From Thozetella sp. PMI_491 (lineage: Eukaryota > Ascomycota > Sordariomycetes > Chaetosphaeriales > Chaetosphaeriaceae), in the NCBI GenBank assembly GCA_021432635.1, contig MU270067.1, positions 62,001 to 126,000 on the forward strand: 64,000 nt of DNA. Reading direction: 5' to 3'. The notes beneath the pieces are model-generated. The model worked only from the letters and a program-made list of their open reading frames with translations. It made no database searches and was not told the DNA's origin. A program made the translations under genes and the position numbers. Below are positions 48,939-60,006 of this stretch, in pieces (position 1 is the stretch's first letter; each line of letters opens with the position of its first letter).

Positions 48939-49201
48939 GATCGGTATCTTGGAAAAGTCTTAGAAGCATCCTTGACCCGGGAGCCGGGTACCAGCTTAAC
49001 CTTCTACGCCTCTGCGGCCCACAAGACTGGAATGGTGGAAGCCTGGCATGTTCCCAGCGTTTCGGTTCTTATTGTCATTTCTTTGTGACGCTGTCTGGAA
49101 TGAATTGTATAGAGCTTTCTGTGATCTAGGATGCCCGCTTGTTTCGTCTCAGTCTAATGCAGGCAGCAAAAAGCCCCAGCATGCCAGTCGCCGGACTCAG
49201 G

Positions 49202-50188
49202 TCAGTGTTGGTAGTCTAGTCTGCCGTCGCCGATCACTTTCCAGAACTCCTCGACGATCTCCTTCTGGCCGCTACGTGCACCCCGGACGGCGAGATACAC
49301 TCTCGAGTCCAGCGGTGGCTCCCACTCGCCCGGGTTGCCGCTGGCCATGAGACCCCCGGCCTCATTCAGGATGCACCAACCAGCGCATACGTCCCAGGCA
49401 TAGCAGCCGCCCTCCCAGTAGACATCTGTCTGGCCGGCTGCCACGCTGCACAGGTTCAGGGCCGCCGAGCCCAGGGCGCGCAGGCTATGCACCATGCTAC
49501 CGCCGCTTTCCTTGCTTTCGCCGAGCTTCGCGAAGGTCCGCATCTTGAGGGCATAGATCTCTCCGTCGCGCTGCGAGCCCCACTCGATCGTCACGAGCGC
49601 CTTCTCGAGGCCTTCGAGCGGCGGGGCATTGCTCCCGTCACCCTTGCCCACCACCGGGAGCTTCACACGAGGGCCTTGCCCCTGGCCGGCGGCGAGTGAG
49701 GCGTTGCGCTGCATGTAGCTGCCCTGGCCCTGGATACCGCTGAACAGTAGGTCCTGGAAGGGGTTGTAAACGACGCCAACTGCGGGTTTGCGGTCGATAG
49801 CGAGGCCCAGGCTGATGCAGGCGTTTGGGAAGCCGTGGATGAAGTTGGTGGTGCCGTCGATGGGGTCGACGATGAAGGTAGGCTCGTTTGTGATCTTGGT
49901 CACGCCCGCCTGGTAGGTCTCCTCGCCGACAAACAGGAATGAGGGGTACTTTTCCCGGAGGCGGGCCGACACCATCTTCTCGACCGCCTGGTCCGTCTCC
50001 GTAACAAGGTCGACGGCTGGTACGGGCGTCAGCTACGGAACGCGGGCAGTTGACTCGGGAGCAACAATACAGTTGAGCTTGGTGTCTTGGGCACCCGAGT
50101 TTGGATCTGCGGCCAAGATCATCCTCCCCGCCTCGAAGGCGATGAGGAGGAGTGTATCATGAATCTCTTGGAGATTGGCGTTCGCCAT
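49202..50188 (-). CDS. inositol-1-monophosphatase family protein
   Basis: Two exons, 50188-50071 and 50016-49202, encode 310 residues. The enzyme is Mg2+-dependent and hydrolyses myo-inositol phosphates, or related sugar phosphates in QutG-like members. The N-terminus (LLLIAFEAGRMILAA) and the spliced motif KLNSVDLVTETDQAVEKM are typical. Metal ligands are seen in GEET (about residues 70-72), in DPIDGTTNFIHGFP (from about residue 90) and in the C-terminal WDVCAGWCILNEAGG (Asp about 248). The 54-nt intron (GTATTG donor, CTGAC branch, CCAG acceptor) has a weak donor, but its removal rebuilds the motif exactly. The ATG at 50188 is the only suitable start. The QutG form in quinate clusters is similar, but no quinate genes are nearby. 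Confidence 0.95.
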
Positions 50189-51190
50189 GCTGACGGTTCC
50201 AGAGGCGAATGTCTCTACTGGTGCGGTCGAGCCTCAAAGGTTGAAGCTTTCTTCAGGGTACACAGTATGGTACAGTACCAAGCCGTTGTCGGGTAGGTTG
50301 AGTAGCTCTCCGAGGGGCGGGGTAGCTCTCCAGGCGCTCCCCTCCCAAGATTATCCCAAGGGGCCCACAATGATCTCAATTGTATTCGGTGGAGCGTCGT
50401 TTTGAAAGCCTCGCCTGTCTTGCTGGACAAGGGAATGTCATGCTAGGTTGCAAGTTTGCCATTGGCTCCTCGAGGCAACTCTTGATTGGACTCCGACAGA
50501 CTTTTGCAAAGGAGGGACGTTAGAGGTCCATTACGCACCCACTCGCCCAGGAGACTTTCCAAGGCCTACAAGGATTGAAGCAAACAAAGCAGGAAAGGGG
50601 GTATTTGGAGGCCAAAGCGGCCTGTGCTCAAAGGGCGGCCAAGGGCTGCGGCAAAGATGGATCTTGGGCCTACTACGTAGATCAGATATGACCTCCCTTA
50701 GTGATGACTGCTAATCTTAGTCAACTGCTTGGTCATCGCGGTAGGCTCGCCAGCTGCGCACACAGGCCAATAAACAGGGCCAGGGGGGCTCGCCGTACAG
50801 AGTATATATACCTATGTATGTGCCGTAGGGAAAGCCGGCTATGGAGAGAAGGAAGGAATGCTCCCAATATTGTATTTCTTGGGTCGTGATATCTGTGTCT
50901 CAAAGCCAGAAAGCCAACAAAGAAAACCCCCCTTTGCGGAACTCCTCCCTTTCCCTCCCTGCAAACAAATAAACCACGAAACACGGCGCTGGTCGTACGA
51001 TTCCGATTCGCATGTTTTTTGTACACAAGACCATCGACTCACGATGTAGGGCGTGCTGACAAGCGAGGCGCCATCTGGCCCCTTTTCTCGTAGGATTTGT
51101 ACAATGCGACGGCATCACTCGTTAAGTGCTCATCAACCGTTCCAATCTGGCCACTTGCTGCCTCTGGTCACCTCAGCACCAGCCCGGCGC
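50189..51190. other. intergenic region upstream of the inositol monophosphatase gene
   Basis: The 1-kb gap between two minus-strand genes holds the promoter of the phosphatase and the 3' flank of the membrane-protein gene. No gene was recognised. Confidence 0.5.
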
Positions 51191-52079
51191 TCACACATTC
51201 TCCCGGAAAATCGATCTCCTCTCGCTTGGGCTGTCCCCCGAGCCGGGGTCTTTTTGCCCCGTTCCTTGCGCCTTTGCCGCATCCGTATCGAGAGGGCGCG
51301 GGCTCACGCCTCGAAGGCTGATGTTGCTCGGCTCCGCATCGTCGTCAAAAGGGTTTGGCCGTCCAGCCCGCGCACCAGGAGCAGTCAAGCCAGGCGATCG
51401 GCTCCTGGTCCTACCCCGAGCCTCGTCCTCTGCATCGCCGCCTGATCCAAAGCCCTCGGGTGCATGGCCAGGCGTGGCTGCAAGGTTCATGGGGTAGCTG
51501 CTGCCACCGCCATAGCTGGTACCGCCGTGATGGGGATGCAGGCCGAGCTCCTGCTCCTCATAGTAGCCGCTGGGCCCGTAAGCATCCTCATGTCCGACGC
51601 GCGAGTCCCAAGCCTCATCCGGATCGAAGCCACGGGCGCGAGGCGCGGCGCCGCTGGGTTCGTAAGCACCGGCCGCCGTCCGGGAGTTGCGGTTCTTGAA
51701 CATTCGGATTCGGTCATTGATCCAGCCTTGGACGCCACCTGGCGCGGGCTGCGGAGGGCCGTATTGGCTGGAAGCTGACGACTTCAGGAAGGGGATGTAG
51801 GAGCTGAAGGACGGAGGTGGGAGCTGGAGATGGCCGGTTAGCCTTGGTTGTCATCTTCAAGCCTACCTCACGGTAGGTGTGGGCGCATGCGCGACTGTTG
51901 AGTCCGGAGAATGGGGAGGAGGCGGTTGCGCGGCCGAGCGGTCGCGTGCCCGGCCTGCGGGGGATCGGAAGACTTACGCCCAAGCGTGCTGCGCGCATCC
52001 GAGTGAAGACGACCCAGCCGATGGCCGCCGCGATCAGCAGCAGAAAAATGATAAGGACGATGATTCCGGCCGTCTCCAT
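51191..52079 (-). CDS. single-pass membrane protein, uncharacterised Pezizomycotina family
   Basis: Two exons, 52079-51978 and 51823-51191, encode 244 residues. Exon 1 encodes a short luminal/outer end and one strong membrane segment (TAGIIVLIIFLLLIAAAIGW, residues about 3-24), then a basic RMRAARLG stop-transfer sequence. Exon 2 encodes LPPPSFSSYIPF, then a Gly/Pro/Ser/Arg-rich tail with DPDEAWDSRVG, GYYEEQELGL, NPFDDDAEPSNISLRGVSPR and the C-terminus ERRSIFRENV. These tail motifs recur in conserved Sordariomycete proteins, some of which I recall being labelled acid phosphatase-like, but no phosphatase motif is visible. The 154-nt intron has a GTAAGT donor and a CCAG acceptor at phase 0. Function unknown; the tail is probably cytosolic and phosphorylated. 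Confidence 0.85.
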
Positions 52080-53642
52080 GGTGGCGGTCGCGAGGAGAGG
52101 CCCTCGATCTCCGTCTTTCTAGATAGGATGCGCAGATTGGCTTGCGCGAGATGAGGCGGTCGCGAAGGGGATTCCTTCACACGATCGATGCGGGATGGGG
52201 CGATGGCGGGCAGGCGTCACGCCGACATTTGCGTGCCTCGATTCAAGGGCAAGAAAGGGGGGTGAAAAAAGGATTGTCTCTTGGTTGATGGCTGACACAT
52301 CAACCCACTGCCTTTCCCGTTTACAGGAAAAAAAGGACGAGAGGTGTAGAAATGCGGATGTGGTGAGCATTCAAGGCCGCCTTCCAAGCAAAGAAAGAAG
52401 GTGCTGACGTCGGGTAAGAATGATGGGATGTGATTCGATGTGCTGGCAGGCTAGCTCCCCTCACTGCTCACTGGCGACCGGAGCTCCAACAGGGCTGGTT
52501 TCGCCGAAGCCAAAAATGCCCCGCCCTGGGCTCCCAGCGTGCCAGGTTCCCTAGCAAGCCTGCCTGTAGCGCTGGGCTAGGCCCGAGCCACCTTCCCATC
52601 TGCATGCCTCGACACGACAGAAGCCCAAAACTATTCTATTTCCAGTTCCCGTGTCGCCCGCCCCCGGCCGTGCGCCCCGATGGGCTGCATGCAAACTGAG
52701 GCTTGGAGCCCCCCGAAGCCGTGCCAATGATGCACGACAGCTCCTTCGCTGGCCACTGAGCCGTCGCTCTCTTGATTGCTGCATTCTATTCGCCCACCTG
52801 CGCCTTGGTCTATCCTAGCTTCCGTGCTACTCTATATACGAATGGTGTCGGCGGACCCTAGCATGCACCCGGCTCGTCGCCACGAAACCGCGCACTAGAG
52901 CAAACACCGCCTATCCCTCTGTTGCCATATGGGCTCGGGGAGGAGATTCAGTAAAGATTTGGTTAGCCCTACACAAGCAGTGGACAAAGGCCATCTCCCA
53001 CCCGCAGGCTTGTGTGCCGACACTCAATAGCGGTAACTCGCAGAAGGTCATCATATTCAGAATGGCGAGAAGACTCTCACTACTACGACAACTACCGTGG
53101 TTGCCTTACTGACCCCTGCGTCGGACCCCTCATCCTTCTATAAACTTCTGCTCTTTCGTACATCCGTACATGGCTGCGGTTATTTGACCGCGCCTTGCTC
53201 TGGGACCCTGTTTATTCATTGGGAGGTTCCACGACGTGGTCCATACAATCCACAGCTAGCTGAATATGTAAATGACCTTTGTGGCCCGGCCTCAGCTCCC
53301 GAGGCACAGCACCAGCTGGTCACTTTGGCAGCAGACCCTACATCAGACGAACCACTGACGCGAAATTGTGTACGGGAGCTGGGCTTGCGACAAAGACAAT
53401 TAGCGCCCAGCATAAAACTGGCCCTCAATGGTGGACAAAAACGACTTCGAAACATCGGCACTACCTACCCTTGCCGGTATTGGTAACGTCACCTTCGCGG
53501 TACATGTATTCGAATCGACATGGGCTGCTAGATATCTTTCAATATTCAGCGAGCTCTCCTAGCCCCCCCTGGAGCAACATCTCAAAGAACGTTACATACT
53601 CGGGGCTGGTGCGCCCTACTATTGGGGTATCAGGCAACAGAA
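52080..53642. other. intergenic region, no gene recognised
   Basis: The 1.56-kb gap holds the promoter of the membrane-protein gene at its left and the 3' flank of the phytase gene at its right. Short frames on both strands lack domain content. Confidence 0.5.
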
Positions 53643-55255
53643 TCATACAAAGCAAAGGTCCCAAAGGCCGCCGCTCCGCGCGAAGCTCTGGCTTGCAACA
53701 AACTTGCTCAAAGTGCACCGTCCCAGAGCATCGGCAGAGCAACCTTGCGGTGGCACCACCCGATCGTTGACCAGAATCCGGACCAGCTCCTCCTCGGCGC
53801 CCGGGCAGCTCATCTTCTCAACGTAGATGCGGGCTGCAAACGGCACCACCCAGCTAGACGAGAAGCCGCCGTTGCTCTCGGGCCGCTGAACTTCTGTCTT
53901 GCTCAGCTGCGCGGTCCCATTGTACAGCCCCAGCGCGGCCAGGATGCCCGTCATATCGTTGTCGTGGCTAAAATCAGCGTACAGCGTGCGGTTGAGCGGG
54001 AACGTAGCTTGAGACGTGTCTAGAGTTTGGTTCGTTGTTGTGTGGTCCACCACCGGGGTGCCGGTAAGCCTTGCCAGCAACTCGTTGACCCAACCGACGC
54101 CCTGGCTCGAGCCCAGCGGGTTGCCCGGCCCGATGCCGTACCATTTGTCGAGGCTCTCGTAGTAATCATACTCGTGCCATTCGTCCGGCGTGAACAAGTT
54201 GCAGAAACGCGACACTTTCCCCTCAACGACCGTGTTGAAAGGGCACAGGTCCAGGAAGCTGATGACGTCCTTGGTCGATAGGTTAGCCCCGGGTAGGTTC
54301 TCATTGATCCTGGCCTGTAGCGCGGGGGTGAAGATGTCGGCCCACTCGCCCTTGGCGTCGTCGCCGATGCTCGAGTAAGGGCCGTCCTCAAATGCCGTAC
54401 AGAGCGAGTGGCTTAGTGTGTTGTTTACTCCAGCATCCTCGGAGATAATGACCATATCGTACGGGAAGTCCTTGGGTGCCGTGGCGGCCTGGTCTGCCAG
54501 GAGCGACTGGTGGAACCCTTGAGTCCAGTTCTGCGCCGACTCAACCACACGGTCCTGGCCAGCAGAGCGGATGAATGGGAGCTCTTTACTGGCGAGGGCC
54601 TCATAGCGCTGATAAAACTTGATGCCCGACCGGATCATCTGCTTCTGGCCAAAGATGCTCAGCTGGTCCGCGCCGAGCGTGTAGTTGTAGTCCTTGATGA
54701 ACTCCCAACCGGGGGCGTACGAGCTCGCCCGGTCGTGGATGCCGTTTACCAGCTTGCTGTACGTCGCCGTCTTGCTGGCTGTGGGGTCGCGGGCTCCGTG
54801 ACGTGACAAGATCTGAGCGAAGGTGATCTTGCATCCTTGAGGTACGCCTGGATCGATATCCGAGGCGACCTTGAAGAACGGCGAGTACTGGCCCCACGAA
54901 TGTGACAGCTCAGGTGCACACTGGTAGCCATCTTCAGGCGTGTCACAAGTCACGCAGGTGCCGCGCCTATGGAATGTCGTGAGCTTTTCGTCCACCAGTC
55001 CAGGGGCTACGACTTAGTAGAGGGGTGGGAGTAATAGGGCCCAACATACGCAAACGCGACGCCCAGATACAAGAAGATGGCGAGCGACATGGCGGCCAAG
55101 GCAAACTTGAGAGGAGGCAGGCTGCGGGGCTTCCACACGGTCGTCGGTCTTCGCCGGTGCCGGGAGGACGGAGCGCCGGGGGGCAGGGCGCTGTATTTGT
55201 ACGCGGACCCGGGAACCCAGGACTTGAGGGCGGACACGAGAGTGGAAGGCCCCAT
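53643..55255 (-). CDS. membrane-anchored histidine acid phosphatase / phytase
   Basis: Two exons, 55255-55050 and 54966-53643, encode 509 residues. The catalytic domain is of the phytase (PhyA/PhyB) branch of histidine acid phosphatases: GYQCAPELSHSWGQYSPFF, the active-site LSRHGARDPT (His about 125) and the proton-donor motif FSHDNDM (His-Asp about 403-404). About ten Cys and several sequons fit an extracytoplasmic domain. Unlike classical secreted phytases, it has a cytosolic, basic N-terminus of about 50 residues (SSRHRRRPTTVWKPRSL) followed by one hydrophobic segment (residues 51-69, ALAAMSLAIFLYLGVAFA), so it should be a type II membrane protein. The intron is 83 nt (GTATGT donor, CTAAG branch, ATAG acceptor), and splicing joins VAFA directly to RGTCVTCDTPEDGY. 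The start is the best-context ATG after the last upstream stop-free stretch; an earlier in-frame Met (about 55423) is less likely. Confidence 0.9.
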
Positions 55256-55985
55256 GTTCCCTCCGCCTGCTTCGTTATTGGATCTTCTGGGCCGAGCCGG
55301 CGGGCCCCAAATGAAGCATAGCTGACTGGAGAGCGCCGTGGTGCTAATGCGCGTCCCTTCGGTCATTAAAGGAGAAGAAATGCTGGCGATGCGCTCGGGA
55401 GATTTCGAATAATGCCCCATCCCCGAGACCCACGTGTTGCAGCAGCCCAATTGTGTGGCTCCCCTGGCAATCCAGCCTGAGTCGCATAGTGCCGGCCCCG
55501 CGGCAGGCACGCAGCAGGCCGTCGATAGTGGGGAGCAGGTGCATAGCGCCTGCTTGGCACCGAAGAAACACTTGCAAGGGCTGTTCTAACACGACAGGGT
55601 TCCTTGACGGTGGACTGGGGAGAAACTAATACATTCCGCAGTACACCCCTGCTACGGTAGGAATAGCATCAGCAGTATGTACACAGTAGTACAATGTCTC
55701 TAGCCCGCGAGTAATTGCTCTTTTGCTTGCGATGACAACACACCTGCCCATTGGTATCAAGGTACTATCGAAGATGCAAACAAATGTGGTGTAGCTCGTC
55801 CCGGCGAGACCTTTGAAAACCCCGCCCCCAACCATATGCCGAGCCTCTATCTCGGCCGTGAATAAGATGCTGGCTGGTGTGTTACCAAACCGCGTAATCC
55901 CTTTCCCCCTCGGGCCATTTCTCATGGTGGTATCAATGCAGCTAAGAGTACAGTGTAGGTATAATACAAGAGTGAATCGGTTCGA
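55256..55985. other. phytase promoter region
   Basis: The 730-bp gap between two minus-strand genes contains a CACGTG site at 55431-55436 and the 3' flank of the gene ending at 55986. No gene was recognised. Confidence 0.5.
55429..55436 (-). promoter_or_regulatory. CACGTGGG, Pho4/NUC-1-type site upstream of the phytase gene
   Basis: On the minus strand this reads CACGTGGG, about 176 bp before the phytase ATG. CACGTG is bound by the phosphate-starvation activators Pho4 (yeast) and NUC-1 (Neurospora), and the GGG flank matches strong Pho4 sites. CACGTG alone would fall in this 730-bp gap by chance about one time in six, so this is suggestive only. Confidence 0.5.
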
Positions 55986-57572
55986 TTAAAAGGCAACACC
56001 GACGCTGGTGGGTCGGTGGGCATTACTTTCCTCGACAAACACCGCCCTGTCCATCGTCGGTGTCAACATGGGTGTTTGCTTCGGCGTCCCTTGCTTGACG
56101 GTAGGGCTGCTGCCAGGTGACCACGTCGTCGTCGGGAGCGTCTGGCGCTCCTCCTCCTCCTCAGACTCCCACGAAGAAACGGACGAGACCGTGTCAACGC
56201 TGGTCCTCGTCATCCCCTCAATTGGCGCGTAGAAGCCGTCTCGGCCGGTCACTGGCTTCGGGATGCTGGTCATGGCATCGAGGCCGATGTTGTCTCCATG
56301 CTCCTCCTCGGCGGGGAAGAGCCAGTTCGATACTCTCGAGAACGACTTCTTCTTCCTGAGTGGTGGTCGAAGCACGAGAGGTAGCGGGGGGGCCAACGGC
56401 ATATCCAAGGGCCGCTCGTCCTTGAACTGCGCCCGCTGGATCGCCATGCGGGTGTACGGTGGCATCTGGTTTGAGCTTCTGGGGCCCGCCAAGGCATCGC
56501 CAGATAATACCCTATCCCGCCGTGGCATTGCATTTGGTTGTGCTACTGCTGTGGGTGGTCGGCTGTGGCTCTCTGTGCTAAGGCGTTCAGCGAAAGACGG
56601 CCCCGCGGCGGGCAGAGCCGGGATGGACGGCACCGGTTCGATGTCTGCCGCCGTCAGCGAAGGTGCGAGCGTACAACAAGGCTGCAACTCACCATGCATG
56701 TCATGGGCGGTCGACGGACGACTGCCGGCATAAATACTCTGGCGCTCGAGTATCGAGTCGATCTCGTCCTGGATCCGGTCCCTCTCGATGATGGCACTGG
56801 CGATGCGCTCCACTATCCTGCTAATGCTCGGGGAGTCATCAGCAGCGGCGGCGACGTTAGCGGCGGCAGCAGTGATCTGCTGCTGCTGCTGCTGCTGTCT
56901 GGCCCGCGCCCTAGGGGGGATAGAAGGAGGCGAGACATTCGGCGACTGTGAGTGGGTAGATCCGTTAGTATTTTGCCGCCGGGGATAGTGGAATGACATG
57001 GAAGAATAGCTCCTCTCGTGGGTAAGTGTCGTGCTGTTGCCGTCCCATTCGGACCAGGTCTGCATCGGAGTTTGCACCGGCGTGTGGGCCTGCGTATAAG
57101 CCTGAGGTGGGGGCGTGATGAGGTCCTCCAGGTCGCCAAAGTGAGGAAGGATGGGCGAGACCTCATTTTCGGGCAGGTAGAGGCTCAGCTCGAGCGGACG
57201 GAAGGAGGTTGGCCGGAGACGCCGGACCGGCTCCACCGGGGAGAACTGGTACGCCCCGGAGTGCAGATGGCGGAAGTCAGATGGAGCCGAGATCTGCGGC
57301 CGGCGCGAGGATGAGCTCGAGAACCATCCTTTCCTCCCAGCCACGGCACCACGGCTGGCCGAGATCTTCCTGCTACCAGCCCTGCCCCCCTCCTGGCGTC
57401 GCCCGTACTGTCTCTCCTGGGGCCATAGGTGTGCTGCTGGCGGCGCCGCTAGCGCCGGCGGGTGATGGTCTCGAAGGGCGACAAACTGCTTTTCGTTGGC
57501 TGCAGCGCAGGTCAGAGATGCCATCCACTTGGTGCGGGGAGAGAGGCAGAACGCGGCGGCAGTCGCCGCCAT
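55986..57572 (-). CDS. uncharacterised disordered protein with conserved GWFSSSSSRR motif
   Basis: One long frame of 528 residues; no domain recognised. After an N-terminal stretch of uncertain quality (first 60 residues) it reads RKISASRGAVAGRKGWFSSS, then RRPQISAPSDFRHLHSGAYQ, then RPLELSLYLPENEVSPILPH, a block I associate with conserved hypothetical proteins of Sordariomycetes. The middle has PPRARARQQQQQQQ and a helical segment, SISRIVERIASAIIERDRIQDEIDSI (coiled-coil-like). The C-terminal part carries PLVLRPPLRKKKSFSRVSNW with LFPAEEE, then acidic and Ser/Thr-rich sequence. Phosphorylatable Ser/Thr-Pro sites abound. The start at 57572 is an ATG, but an intron near the N-terminus could give a different first exon. 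Function unknown. Confidence 0.75.
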   Translation of the reverse strand: MAATAAAFCLSPRTKWMASLTCAAANEKQFVALRDHHPPALAAPPAAHLWPQERQYGRRQEGGRAGSRKISASRGAVAGRKGWFSSSSSRRPQISAPSDFRHLHSGAYQFSPVEPVRRLRPTSFRPLELSLYLPENEVSPILPHFGDLEDLITPPPQAYTQAHTPVQTPMQTWSEWDGNSTTLTHERSYSSMSFHYPRRQNTNGSTHSQSPNVSPPSIPPRARARQQQQQQQITAAAANVAAAADDSPSISRIVERIASAIIERDRIQDEIDSILERQSIYAGSRPSTAHDMHGELQPCCTLAPSLTAADIEPVPSIPALPAAGPSFAERLSTESHSRPPTAVAQPNAMPRRDRVLSGDALAGPRSSNQMPPYTRMAIQRAQFKDERPLDMPLAPPLPLVLRPPLRKKKSFSRVSNWLFPAEEEHGDNIGLDAMTSIPKPVTGRDGFYAPIEGMTRTSVDTVSSVSSWESEEEEERQTLPTTTWSPGSSPTVKQGTPKQTPMLTPTMDRAVFVEESNAHRPTSVGVAF

Positions 57573-60006
57573 GCCGGCCGGGCGGCTCTACTCACCGGGA
57601 CGAGACCGCTCGCGGGTCCCGCAGCACTGGGTGATGGAGCTGAGGCAAGATGCGTACACCTCCCCCAACATGCTGCCCAAAATATCTCGGGAAACTGGCG
57701 CTCGCTACGCTGGTGAAAGCTGCATATCGTTTTGGGTGAGGTCCCAAGAAGGCTGGCAAGGCTTGAGGAGGGAGGAGGAAAAAGCGAAAGTAAACGAAAA
57801 ACGAGCGACGACCAGCGATCGGGGCGAGGGGCAGACCTATACCACACTGACCAGAGGCACGAGGTGTGTATCGGGAGGACGGAAACGGGGAGGCAGACGC
57901 AAGCAGAGATATAATATACCAACAAAGCAGCGCAGCCCACCCACACGCACGCCAACCAGTGGCGGCGAGGAACAAAAGCGAACGAACCCGACCAAATCCA
58001 TCCGCGTTGGCATCGGCCCCCGTTTCCTCGTTAGTGCCGTTATACCAGCACCCCTAGCTGATGGTTTGCTGACTCTGGTATTGGAGGTCGGGAGGTGTAG
58101 ATGCAGAAGTCGGCACATGATAGGCTGGGAGGGGTTGGCCGAGGGCCAGTAGGCGCTTACACTGCCAGGGTCCAGTGATGTATCGGATGGCTGGCGCTAC
58201 ACACCAGATTGGTCCGCGGGCCAGTGATGTAAGATGACTGGTCTACGGCAACGAGTCAATGTCTCCAAATGTCTCAGTCTTTTCTTGGACAAGGGCCACA
58301 CCCGCGCCCATTCAAGCCCATTGTCACCGGCGGCATTGCCACAAACCCCCGAGGGCGACGTCTCGTGGGCCATTCAGATTGGGCCCCCGCCGAGGCTGCC
58401 GCATCCTGTTTTTACTTGGGTCGCCTTCTGAAAACGAACGGCCCTTGGCGCTGCGGAACGCTCCTGATTGTTTCGCTCAGGCCGAGGCATGCGACCAGCG
58501 CGCCGGATCCGGCTCCACCGCTGCGTCGCTACGCTTGCGATTACTCCGTACTGCTGCTGTGGTTTCTGCTGGCTGCTGGCTTCGCCGGATCCGCTAGGAG
58601 TGTCTGCCCGCGCTCCGCTTCCCAGATTTCCAAACACAGGCCGAGCTGGCCGGATCGGCGTGCACCCAGCCAGCGACACGAGCCAGCAACAGGGCCTGGG
58701 TGCCCCCCCCCCCCTGGAAGAGGTGGCATTTCGCCATCGAATCGCGCCCGTCGAATCGCGCCCGCGCGGGAGCATGCTATCACGACATGCAAGGCACCGC
58801 GGCAGAATCGGGAATGGCGGCCCTCCCACCAGACCACAAGAGCCATTCAGTCGACGCCGTGGAGTTGCTGGCCGGGGGCAAACCCCTTTGACAGCGACAA
58901 GCTGCTAGGGGGGGTGAGGGCAAGAAGGAGGCAAAGAACATGACAAGAGGGGTGTGGACCTCCTGATCAACACATCTCTCCCGCCCCTCTCCTCCCACTC
59001 GCTCCGTACCTTCGTTCAGCCCCTTGGGGAGATGGTGTCCCAGTAGCCGCAGCGCCGATTACCGGCAAAACACACAAACGCGTACACACACACGGCTTTG
59101 AGGCCTCTCGCTCGATCCACTTGGGTGGGCGCGGGTTCCTTCCCCTTTGTCGGGATTTCACTTAAACGAGAGGCAAAATCCCATCACGAGGGGTCTGCTC
59201 GCTCCATCGGCGCTGACTAGAAGACACCGAATTGGGAAAAGAAGGAGCAACTCATGACGGTCGGCAAGGAGGGCGGAGCGCCGTAGAGGTTGTCAAGCCC
59301 AAGACATGGGTTGGGCAATTTGACCATTTAGCGCTGAAGAATCAATATTGTGATGCGATGCACATACCCGCCCACAGGCAGGACGCAAAAAAAAAATTTG
59401 TGTGACAGCCTCAGGCTTTGGGGTCCTTTCCCTGCCTAGCCGGACACCCGCGAGGGCGGGAAGGAATAAAAAGGGGATTGAGGAATTGAGGAATCGAGAG
59501 CACTCGTAGAGGGGCCACTCTTGCTTGAATAGTGGTGGCCCGCCGCCCGCAAGCCCTGGCTTGCCTGGCGAGCCTGGGCACGGTGGGCGGCAACTTTTTA
59601 AATGTGGCTTGTCTAGCGGTCACTACGTCCAGCTAGCCGTCAAGCCACAGATGGTGGGGTTGACAAGAAGCATGGACCAGCCGCTTGAGGCTTGTCTGAC
59701 ATCGGCCATTCGATTTACCGACTGCAGGGCCGCTCGGGCCATGCTATTGGAGACACCGGCAGCCGGGGCCATCAAAATTCTGGGTTGAAAGCTGTCCAGA
59801 TCGAATTATCGCCGCTCCTACGGAGCCCAAAGCCTGTGGGTTTGAAGACACGTCGACTTGACCACCACAACCACCAACACCACGAGCAGATAATCTGTCC
59901 TCTGCACCTGCCACTCCTTCCAATCCAAAGTCGAGGTATCAATCTCTTATTCCCTTCTCCTTTACCTCGACCAACACCGGCGTCACACAATACACCAAGA
60001 AACACC
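57573..60006. other. 2.4-kb divergent intergenic region
   Basis: The region lies between the uncharacterised gene (-) and SEC62 (+). Long frames (for example plus-strand 57496-58152 and 58269-58943) are GC-driven and lack domains. A C-run at 58706-58715 and an A-run at 59388-59397 are the only simple sequence. The last 150 bp before SEC62 are pyrimidine-rich, as in a leader. Confidence 0.5.

Noticed and set aside
57496-58152. 218-codon plus-strand frame at the 5' end of the uncharacterised minus-strand gene
   Set aside because: It overlaps the conserved minus-strand N-terminus and has Arg/Gly/Pro-rich composition without domains.
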